In this document: positions 14,679 through 20,096 of the stretch, piece after piece
Position numbering within the stretch: position 1 is the stretch's first letter
Layout of the letters: each line of letters begins with the position of its first letter
Source of the DNA: a virus
IMG/VR virus record: IMGVR_UViG_3300046777_000223
Span: 1 to 20,096 of that record
Direction: 5' to 3' (one strand)
DNA length: 20,096 bases
The notes under the pieces: generated by a model
Told to the model about the DNA's origin: nothing
Seen by the model: only the letters and a program-made list of their open reading frames with translations
Database searches by the model: none
Made by a program: the position numbers and the translations under genes

Positions 14679-15198
14679 GAAGTACCGCTCCGTCTATTCT
14701 CGTTATTCCCATTACGGGATGAGCGATGATAGGCGCGACCCCGTATTAAACGCATTGAGAGGGCTTTCTGGGTCATTTCTCGATGTGTCGTGCGGCAGGG
14801 GTGAGTTGATGCAAGCCGCCGCCAATATGGGCTTCAAGCCCGTCACAGGCACGGAGGCTGTGCCGGAACTCTGCGGCTTTGGCGTAGAGCAAGCCGTCAT
14901 CACAGATTTACCTTTTGAAAACAAGTCTTTCGATGTGGTTACCTGCATCGACGTTATCGAGCACGTTCTGGAGCCGGACATCGTGCCGGGACTCTTGGAA
15001 CTAGAGCGCGTCTGTAAAGGGACGCTGATTATCGCGGCTGCTGACTACCCGACCTATTGGGACGGGGTAAACCTACACCCGTCTGCTAGACCGTATTCGG
15101 CATGGCACGAACTTTTTTGCAGAACATTCAGCGGCAAGGTTAAGCGTCTCGGCGCGACCTCAACTAGCGAAATGTGGGGGGTGACTTATGGCGTTTGA
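14653..15198 (+). CDS. Class I SAM-dependent methyltransferase
   Basis: A 181-residue methyltransferase. GTG 14653 is taken as the start, since the upstream part of the frame overlaps the small gene in a way that looks non-coding. No strong ribosome site is visible, so translation may be coupled. Motif I is clear at 44-51 (D-V-S-C-G-R-G-E), which binds S-adenosylmethionine. A T-D-L-P-F segment (84-88) and F-D-V-V-T-C-I-D-V-I-E-H (93-104) follow, as in the Methyltransf_11/UbiG-like group. No N-P-P-Y-type motif of DNA adenine methylases is present, so DNA is not the likely substrate. It is preceded by the MptE-like gene, and a shared role in modifying a sugar or virion protein is possible but unproven. 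It overlaps the FII-like gene by 11 bases. Confidence 0.85.
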   Translation: MDDRAKEIEKYRSVYSRYSHYGMSDDRRDPVLNALRGLSGSFLDVSCGRGELMQAAANMGFKPVTGTEAVPELCGFGVEQAVITDLPFENKSFDVVTCIDVIEHVLEPDIVPGLLELERVCKGTLIIAAADYPTYWDGVNLHPSARPYSAWHELFCRTFSGKVKRLGATSTSEMWGVTYGV

Positions 15199-15553
15199 AA
15201 CGGCATTTGACCGCCTCTCGATGGTCTCGCAAACAACGGTCGGCTCTGGTTGGGACTTGGCAACCCTGTTTAGCGATGCCGCGCAGGTGTTTGTCTACGT
15301 TCGCGGCAAGACTAGATTTAACCTCAAAGGCATTTTCGACGACGCTTATCAGGGCGTAGAGGTTGCCGAGGCAGAGTTCGCAAGCAGTCAGCCGATGATT
15401 ACCCTCCCCACCTCTGCGTTACCGATACAGCCGCAGGTAGGCGACAAGGCTATCGTCGATTGCGTGATCTACGTCATCACCAATTTTAAGGCAGACGGTA
15501 CGGGCGTTACCGTCTTGATGCTTGAGGCGACAACTGATCTGGACTCACCCTAA
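15188..15553 (+). CDS. Head-tail joining protein, gpFII-like (copy 1)
   Basis: A 121-residue protein with the plan of the lambda FII/phage-attachment family: a helical start, then a beta barrel with L-K-G-I-F-D-D-A-Y, A-S-S-Q-P-M-I-T-L-P-T, V-G-D-K-A-I-V-D and F-K-A-D-G-T-G-V-T-V-L. FII-type proteins bind the connector after packaging and make the surface to which the finished tail attaches. Position, after the head genes and before the tail terminator, agrees. The start overlaps the methyltransferase end and the stop shares one base with the next gene (TAATG). The following gene is a clear paralogue of this one. Confidence 0.75.
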   Translation: MAFETAFDRLSMVSQTTVGSGWDLATLFSDAAQVFVYVRGKTRFNLKGIFDDAYQGVEVAEAEFASSQPMITLPTSALPIQPQVGDKAIVDCVIYVITNFKADGTGVTVLMLEATTDLDSP

Positions 15554-15954
15554 TGGATAACGCCCTAAAGAACATTCTTGCTCTTGGATCGACGCAGTTC
15601 GGAAGAACGGTCAGATACAAGAACAAGGGAAAGCAGTTTCAAGTAACGGGCATATTCGACGAACCGTATCAAGGCGTAAACATTGCCGAGGTCGAGTTCG
15701 CAAGTGCGGCTCCGATCTTTACGTTGCCGACCGCCTCTCTGCCCTGCAAGCCTGTCATCGGAGACGTTCTGTTTTTTGATGACGAGACTTACACGGTGCG
15801 GAACTTCCGATCTGACGGAACAGGCATGACGGTTCTGCAATTAGAGATCGCAACGAACCTAGAGATCGCTACGGTCAACAACCTGCTATTGCAGGACGGC
15901 TCTAATATGCTGCTCGAAACTGGCGGCTTTATTCTGCTCGAGGTTAATAACTAA
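15553..15954 (+). CDS. Head-tail joining protein, gpFII-like (copy 2) with C-terminal extension
   Basis: A 133-residue paralogue of the preceding gene. Over a 71-residue stretch from G-I-F-D to the T-x-L near the end I count 39 identical residues with no gap. The shared core keeps the barrel strands of FII-like proteins. The last 23 residues are extra: a glycine-linked L-L-L-Q-D-G-S-N-M-L-L-E-T-G-G-F-I-L-L-E hairpin-like module that resembles a short repeat often found in phage structural proteins. It starts at a TAATG junction and ends in one with the terminator gene. Either both proteins form a mixed ring, or one has taken another connector role; a gpZ-like gene is missing here. Confidence 0.72.
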   Translation: MDNALKNILALGSTQFGRTVRYKNKGKQFQVTGIFDEPYQGVNIAEVEFASAAPIFTLPTASLPCKPVIGDVLFFDDETYTVRNFRSDGTGMTVLQLEIATNLEIATVNNLLLQDGSNMLLETGGFILLEVNN

Positions 15955-16397
15955 TGGCTCACGCTCGTAAGCAAGTACGCGATGCGGTTGTCACGGTACT
16001 AACCAATGCAGCCGTTGCCGACTCTGTTTCAAAGTCTCGCGTCTATCCGATCCCTGCCGGAACTGTCTCGATGGCGTTGGTCTATACCAATACCGAGACG
16101 ATTCCGCAAACGACCCTGACCTATCCTCGCAAGTTTGAACGCGAATTAAATCTAGTCGTGGAATGTGTAGCGCGAGACGCTGACTATTTAGATGACCGAC
16201 TCGACAGGCTGTGCGAATCGGTCGAGAACGCTATCGGAGCGGATAACACCCTCGGTGGCGTGGTGAAGGATTGCGTGTTAACAGACACGCAGATAACGCT
16301 TGACTCGACTGGAGATGCTCCAATCGGGTCGGCACGTTTGCAGTTCCGAGTGTCATATCGGACTGCCGAGACTGACGCAGGAACGATCATTTCTTAA
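15954..16397 (+). CDS. Tail terminator, gpU-like
   Basis: A 147-residue protein with the gpU plan: an N-terminal helix (R-K-Q-V-R-D-A-V-V-T-V-L), a strand with S-R-V-Y-P-I-P, a hydrophobic strand L-V-Y-T-N-T-E, a long strand L-N-L-V-V-E-C-V-A, a second helix L-D-D-R-L-D-R-L-C-E-S-V-E-N-A-I, and a final strand F-R-V-S-Y-R. gpU-type proteins form a ring that caps the growing tail tube and then joins it to the head. The position between FII-like genes and the tail tube gene is the lambda one. It is 16 residues longer than lambda gpU (131). Confidence 0.75.
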   Translation: MAHARKQVRDAVVTVLTNAAVADSVSKSRVYPIPAGTVSMALVYTNTETIPQTTLTYPRKFERELNLVVECVARDADYLDDRLDRLCESVENAIGADNTLGGVVKDCVLTDTQITLDSTGDAPIGSARLQFRVSYRTAETDAGTIIS

Positions 16398-16409
16398 GGA
16401 GGCTAAACA

Positions 16410-16802
16410 ATGGCAAATCATCACGGTTCAGAGGGCGTCGTCCGGGTTGGCGCGAATACCGTCGCGGAAGTGACGAGTTTCTCGTTCACCGAAACGGCAG
16501 AATACGCCGAGGACACCACCCTTGCAGATACCACCAAGACGTACAACGTCACGGCGATTAAGTCGTGGAACGGTAGCGTCACCTGCTTTTGGGACGAGAC
16601 CGACACGACCGGACAGGTTGCGTTGGCTCCGGGCGCGAACGTTGCTCTGGTTCTCGCTCCCGAGGGCGTAGACTCTGGCGATACCCGCTACAGCGGAAAC
16701 GCTTTGATCACCGAGATCACGCGCAACGTACAGCGCGGAGCGATCACGGAAGTCACCTTTAACTTCATCGGCAACGGTACGCTGACTGCCGCCACTTCTT
16801 GA
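16410..16802 (+). CDS. Major tail tube protein
   Basis: A 130-residue tail tube protein, the main subunit of the non-contractile tail. It has a beta-barrel pattern: G-V-V-R-V-G-A-N-T-V-A-E-V at the start, then S-W-N-G-S-V-T-C-F-W-D, a Y-S-G-N-A-L-I-T-E-I strand and V-T-F-N-F-I-G-N-G at the end. The last is typical of short tail tube proteins, in which the F-x-F/W-x-G-x-G strand closes the barrel. It has the strongest ribosome site of the tail block, AAGGAGG at 16396-16402 with a 7-base spacer, as expected for an abundant protein. It lacks the C-terminal Ig-like domain of lambda gpV. The genes for chaperone and tape measure follow as expected. Confidence 0.85.
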   Translation: MANHHGSEGVVRVGANTVAEVTSFSFTETAEYAEDTTLADTTKTYNVTAIKSWNGSVTCFWDETDTTGQVALAPGANVALVLAPEGVDSGDTRYSGNALITEITRNVQRGAITEVTFNFIGNGTLTAATS

Positions 16803-16816
16803 TATAGCGAGGACTT

Positions 16817-17173
16817 ATGAACTGGAAAGAACAGGCAAAATCGCAATTCGCTGAACGGCGCAAGCCGGATACGCTCGTTGCGATACCTGTCCCGGCTTGG
16901 AATACCACCGTGTATTTCTGGCCGGACATGACGCTCGCAGAGCGTCGTGAAATCTTCATGCTGGCAAAGCAGAAAGGCGAGGAAACCGTCCTTGACCTTG
17001 AAGCGATGGCCGTTACTCTCATCGTGAGAGCGAGAGATAAAGACGGCAAGCGGTTGTTTAACAAAGCCGAACGCATGGAATTAATGAACGACTACGATCC
17101 CGAGGTCATTACCGAGATCGTAGCGGCCATGAATTCTCCAGTTCCGACATTGGAGCAAGCCGAGGGAAACTGA
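16817..17173 (+). CDS. Tail assembly chaperone, gpG-like
   Basis: A 118-residue protein in the position of lambda gene G. G-type chaperones coat the tape measure and recruit tube subunits; they are not part of the finished virion. It has a beta part (T-L-V-A-I-P-V-P-A-W-N-T-T-V-Y-F-W) and a helical part (E-R-R-E-I-F-M-L-A-K, then E-R-M-E-L-M-N-D-Y-D). The zero-frame stop at 17171 is preceded directly by a GGGAAAC slippery heptamer, so a share of ribosomes make the longer GT product. GAGGA at 16809-16813 is the ribosome site. The assignment rests on position, size and the frameshift site. Confidence 0.85.
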   Translation: MNWKEQAKSQFAERRKPDTLVAIPVPAWNTTVYFWPDMTLAERREIFMLAKQKGEETVLDLEAMAVTLIVRARDKDGKRLFNKAERMELMNDYDPEVITEIVAAMNSPVPTLEQAEGN

Positions 17174-17334
17174 TCGAGGACGGACATCTGCGAGCGATAT
17201 ATGCTCTCGCGCTCCGGTTGTCCGTCCTACCTGATCAGATTTTCGAGATGACAGAGAGCGACTTCTACCACCTCCTAGCCGCTTGTAAATTAGAGGCAGA
17301 GGATCAGGAGCGAGCATGGCGCAAGCACAAGTAA
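16817..17334 (+). CDS. GT fusion made by -1 ribosomal frameshift
   Basis: After AAC at 17168-17170 a -1 shift continues at CTG 17170 and adds 54 residues, giving about 172 in total. The added part reads L-I-E-D-G-H-L-R-A-I-Y-A-L, then L-S-V-L-P-D-Q-I-F-E-M-T-E-S-D-F-Y, and ends E-R-A-W-R-K-H-K with a stop at 17332-17334. This T domain is typical of GT proteins (an L-P-D-x-(I/V)-x-x-M-T-E-x-(D/E)-(F/Y) core), where it binds tube subunits while G binds the tape measure. No own start codon with a good ribosome site opens the T part, so it depends on the shift. The end overlaps the tape measure start by 19 bases. Confidence 0.88.
17164..17228 (+). promoter_or_regulatory. Programmed -1 frameshift signal: GGGAAAC plus hairpin
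   Basis: GGGAAAC (17164-17170) reads G GGA AAC in the zero frame, the X-XXY-YYZ form, and the UGA stop follows directly. Lambda uses GGGAAAG at the same place. Six bases after the heptamer, 17177-17186 (AGGACGGACA) pairs perfectly over 10 bp with 17219-17228 (TGTCCGTCCT); inside the loop GCGAG (17190-17194) can pair with CTCGC (17206-17210). The spacing fits a stimulatory hairpin. Confidence 0.88.
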
Positions 17335-18572
17335 CCATCACAGCAGTTGATAAGACCCAAGCGGCTATCAACTCTGCTGTGAAGGGAATGAAAAGCCTAG
17401 AAAGAACTGCAAAGGTTACAGCAAAGGCGGTCAATCTTGCTTTCGGTTTGTTAAGCGGCACGATCTTGGTTTCTGCTTTTGGAAAGATAACCGAGGCGGC
17501 AAAAAAGACAGAAGAAGGGCGACGATCCCTTGATCGCTTTAATCAGGCTCTAAAAGACCCAGCGCTAGTCTCCGCTGCAAATGCTTTTACAACCACCCTG
17601 ATTAACGGGTTCACTAGAGTTGTTGAATTTGCCGCCGATGCAACTAGAGCCGTTACGCAGGTTGGCAGAGATTTGGGACTTTTTGCTCAACCTGTAGACC
17701 GCTCACAACTTGGCAAGGGAGAAGGCGGTCGTCGCGGTCGTCGGATGCAAGTTGATCCGATAAACCAAATGGAGAACGATTGGAAATTCCGTCAGAAAAT
17801 GATGGAAATAGAAAAGCAGCGAGCAAAAGAAGCGGCTGCTGCGGCAGAAAAATTTGCCTCTGAAATCAAACGCGCTAATGAAGCAACGCGCACAGAGATG
17901 GAAAAAACCGTCGCTTCGTTTGATTCGTTTAAAAAAGATATAGATTTTTTGTTGAGAAATGGCGTTATTTCTCCAGAAGTAGCCTCTGAAAGAATTAGAA
18001 GCGAATTAGATCAAATCCTTCCAGAGATAGAGGTTACAGGGAAACGAGAAATTATCCCCGGCTTTAAAAAAGCAACCGATCAAATGCAGGAGTTTGCAAA
18101 GCAAGCCGCTGCAAACATTCAGTCTGCGTTTGCGGATTTCTTGTTCGACCCTTTTGAGAATGGCTTGCGCGGTATGCTATCTGGATTCTTGAACGTCATT
18201 CGACGCATGGTTGCCGAGATCGCCGCACAGGAAATCTTAAAAGCCATATTTCTGCCTTTCGCTAGCGGCTCCGGGTTCTTTTCAAACTTCGCAAAGTCGT
18301 TGACGGGCAAGGCGATGGGTGGCCCTGTATCTGCTAACACTCCGTACATTGTTGGCGAGCGTGGCCCGGAACTCTTTGTTCCGGGTACGTCCGGCGGCAT
18401 CGTTCCAAACAACAAGTTAGGCATGGGCGGCGGCGTAACCGTTGCCCCTGTTTACAATATCGACGCTCGCGGCGCGACGGCTGATCTGCAACGCTCCCTG
18501 CCGGGAATCTTGCAGGAGAACAACCGACGCATCTTCGATGAACTCGACCGACGCTATGGGATAGGACGATGA
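17316..18572 (+). CDS. Tape measure protein (short)
   Basis: A 418-residue tape measure protein, which sets tail length and passes into the host membrane on infection. The N-terminal half is helical with one hydrophobic stretch (residues 40-58, V-N-L-A-F-G-L-L-S-G-T-I-L-V-S-A-F-G), then long charged helices (E-K-Q-R-A-K-E-A-A-A-A-A-E-K). The C-terminal end has the family signature G-G-P-V-x-x-x-x-P-Y-I-V-G-E-R-G-P-E-L-F-V-P near 337-358. It directly follows the G/GT genes with a 19-base overlap. The length is about half that of lambda gpH (853), so the tail should be short. The mid region (17400-18100) is more A/T-rich than its neighbours. Confidence 0.87.
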   Translation: MAQAQVTITAVDKTQAAINSAVKGMKSLERTAKVTAKAVNLAFGLLSGTILVSAFGKITEAAKKTEEGRRSLDRFNQALKDPALVSAANAFTTTLINGFTRVVEFAADATRAVTQVGRDLGLFAQPVDRSQLGKGEGGRRGRRMQVDPINQMENDWKFRQKMMEIEKQRAKEAAAAAEKFASEIKRANEATRTEMEKTVASFDSFKKDIDFLLRNGVISPEVASERIRSELDQILPEIEVTGKREIIPGFKKATDQMQEFAKQAAANIQSAFADFLFDPFENGLRGMLSGFLNVIRRMVAEIAAQEILKAIFLPFASGSGFFSNFAKSLTGKAMGGPVSANTPYIVGERGPELFVPGTSGGIVPNNKLGMGGGVTVAPVYNIDARGATADLQRSLPGILQENNRRIFDELDRRYGIGR

Positions 18573-19576
18573 CAGACTACGTTTTGCCTCCCGACCTTGT
18601 AGCCTCCGAGATCGAGTGGACGCTATTCGATAACTCGGCTGTCTTTGCTTCGCCGCTCTCTGGCGCGATTCGCACGGTATCCAGACCGGGCACTCGATGG
18701 GGTGCGCGGCTACGGTTCCGCGCTGTCTCCGATCAGGATCGGCGGCGGCTTATGTCTCTCATCGCTGCGCTGCGAGGGAGGGCTAATAGGCTGCGCCTGA
18801 CCGACCCCGCCTATACCCTAGCGGGTTCGTTCTCATGCCCTGAATTGCTCTCTAATAACGCCGCAGTCGTCAACACTACCGGGTGGTCATCGTCCAATGC
18901 TGAACTCGTCCTTTCGGCTGATTCTCATCTTGGGCTTCGTCTCACTCGCAGCGGCGTTACTGCTGATCGCTATGCTTATCAGTCTGCCATTACGACCGTT
19001 GCGTCGGCTCCTTATGCGGTACGAATGTTATTGGGCGAGGGAAAGGGCAATGTCCGCGCCTCGATAGAGGTCGGCACATCACAGGGTGCTACCGATCTTG
19101 TCAATGGTGCAACTCGCTCGTCAGCCGGATATTACAGCGACTCGTTTACTGCCTCGGGAACATCAAGTCATGTTTCGTTTTACGACTACATCTCTACTCG
19201 CGCGGCGGGTGACTTTCAATTCTTATCGTGGGTTTCTGCGGCTCGCTGTGCGCTTGTCAATGGTAGTTCGCAGACAGGCGGTAGCCTTGTTATCGACGGT
19301 CTGCCTACTTCCACCAATGGCCTTGCTCGCGCAGGTGATTGGTTCGAGGTTAATGGCGAACTAAAGCGCCTTACCGCAGACCTTAACTCGGACTCATCCG
19401 GCAACGGCTATCTGATCTTCGAGCCGACGCTGCGAACCTCTCCCGCCAACAACGCCCCGGTTATTTTCCGCAACCCGATGGGACGATTCCTGCTTGCAGA
19501 GGAATCAACGTCTTGGGCTACCCGTCCCGGCATCCTTTCTGATATTGAACTTTCGCTCGTCGAGGACATCACATGA
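18569..19576 (+). CDS. Distal tail protein-like, with central insertion
   Basis: A 335-residue protein after the tape measure, where distal tail or minor tail proteins lie. Residues 10-82 have the typical start (E-I-E-W-T-L-F-D-N-S, F-A-S-P-L-S-G-A-I-R-T, P-G-T-R-W-G-A-R-L, L-R-G-R-A-N-R-L-R-L-T-D-P). Residues 230-335 have the typical end (G-D-W-F-E-V-N-G-E-L-K-R-L-T-A-D, F-E-P-T-L-R-T-S-P, G-R-F-L-L-A-E). Residues about 88-228 form an insertion rich in aromatic residues, Ser and Thr with a strand pattern, which could be a carbohydrate-binding-like beta sandwich (N-T-T-G-W-S-S-S-N-A-E-L and L-G-L-R-L-T-R-S-G). It starts as ATGA with the tape measure and ends as ATGA with the next gene. The family call is moderate; sugar binding is inference. 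Confidence 0.68.
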   Translation: MTDYVLPPDLVASEIEWTLFDNSAVFASPLSGAIRTVSRPGTRWGARLRFRAVSDQDRRRLMSLIAALRGRANRLRLTDPAYTLAGSFSCPELLSNNAAVVNTTGWSSSNAELVLSADSHLGLRLTRSGVTADRYAYQSAITTVASAPYAVRMLLGEGKGNVRASIEVGTSQGATDLVNGATRSSAGYYSDSFTASGTSSHVSFYDYISTRAAGDFQFLSWVSAARCALVNGSSQTGGSLVIDGLPTSTNGLARAGDWFEVNGELKRLTADLNSDSSGNGYLIFEPTLRTSPANNAPVIFRNPMGRFLLAEESTSWATRPGILSDIELSLVEDIT

Positions 19577-20096
19577 GTCGAATAGTCTCGGCCACTAACG
19601 CAACCGAGGCTGACAAGCCGTCGATCATTGCGGTCGTTATGGCTGATCTCGACTTTGTTTCTGGAATGGTTCGAGTACACGATGGTTCTGGCAGTTTGTC
19701 GTTCGGCGGCAACACTTATCTAGGCGCAGGACAGTTTGCCGGATTAGATGTTATCGACGAGAACGTTGATATTGTCGCTCGCGGAATCAAACTCACCCTC
19801 TCTGGCGTTGACTCTACTTTCGTCGTTCCAACTATGACGGAGGTATATCAGAATCGAGACGTTACCCTTTATCTTGGATTTGTTAGCCCATCGACAGGTG
19901 CTCTTATAGCAACCCCAGAAACAATCTGGGAAGGTCGAATGAATCAAATGTCGTTCAAGATAGATAAGGGAACGGCACTAATAGAACTCACCTGCGAACA
20001 TCGCTTGCGTCGAGAGCCTCGCGTTGCTCGATACACTGACGAAGATCAGCGTGTTATTTTTTCTGGTGATCGATTTTTCGATTTGATGTACGCCAT
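19573..20096 (+). CDS. Tail hub/baseplate-type protein, partial (3' end beyond window)
   Basis: The first 174 codons of a tail protein cut by the window edge. It reads A-V-V-M-A-D-L-D-F-V-S-G-M-V-R-V-H, then F-G-G-N-T-Y-L-G-A-G-Q-F-A-G-L, V-A-R-G-I-K-L-T-L-S-G-V-D, R-D-V-T-L-Y-L-G-F, W-E-G-R-M-N-Q-M-S-F and Y-T-D-E-D-Q-R with G-D-R-F-F-D. This series matches a common phage tail protein type that follows the distal tail protein and resembles the DUF2163/baseplate-hub group, in which the Y-T-D-E-D-Q segment is conserved. It starts at an ATGA overlap. The likely role is forming the tail tip hub. I cannot see the C-terminal part, so any enzymatic domain there is unknown. Confidence 0.75.
   Translation, partial: MSRIVSATNATEADKPSIIAVVMADLDFVSGMVRVHDGSGSLSFGGNTYLGAGQFAGLDVIDENVDIVARGIKLTLSGVDSTFVVPTMTEVYQNRDVTLYLGFVSPSTGALIATPETIWEGRMNQMSFKIDKGTALIELTCEHRLRREPRVARYTDEDQRVIFSGDRFFDLMYA

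Overview
The window is a stretch of a tailed double-stranded DNA phage (Caudoviricetes), either a free virus or a prophage. Every supported gene is on the + strand. Genes are packed tightly, with ATGA or TAATG stop/start junctions and overlaps of a few bases. No rRNA, tRNA, CRISPR array, integrase or convincing promoter or terminator was seen. The gene order follows the head and tail block of lambda (Nu1-A-W-B-C/E-FII-U-V-G/T-H), which points to a siphovirus with a lambda-like packaging motor and a short non-contractile tail. Base composition is balanced, with one A/T-rich gene. The protein styles resemble environmental phages of proteobacteria, but no host can be named from the sequence.

Layout. 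Positions 1-1397 hold a ParB-like protein and a Mom-family DNA-modification protein, probably an anti-restriction pair. Positions 1394-3689 encode the terminase small and large subunits. Positions 3693-7154 are an insertion relative to lambda: a LAGLIDADG homing endonuclease, a tail fibre with a self-cleaving S74 chaperone, an HNH endonuclease and two small phage proteins. Positions 7172-9204 return to the core with a gpW-like connector and the portal. Positions 9194-11580 carry a small beta-rich protein and a second, repeat-rich fibre-like protein. Positions 11580-13973 form one reading frame that fuses an N-terminal module, an HK97-type prohead protease and the HK97-fold major capsid protein; a strong internal ribosome binding site should also release capsid protein alone. 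Positions 13975-15198 hold an MptE/DUF115-like protein, a 62-residue protein and a SAM methyltransferase. Positions 15188-16397 encode two tandem FII-like joining proteins and a gpU-like terminator. Positions 16410-18572 encode the tail tube, the G/GT chaperones made by -1 frameshifting, and a short tape measure. Positions 18569-20096 encode distal-tail and hub-type proteins, the last cut by the window edge.

How the parts work together. TerS and TerL feed DNA through the portal into a shell built from the capsid protein and matured by the fused protease. The gpW-like and FII-like proteins and the terminator join head to tail. The tube polymerises on the tape measure with help from G and GT. 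Distal proteins and the two fibre-like proteins probably contact the host. The most notable points are the frameshift site with its hairpin, the protease-capsid fusion with nested starts, the fibre gene flanked by two homing-type endonucleases, and the ParB/Mom pair.
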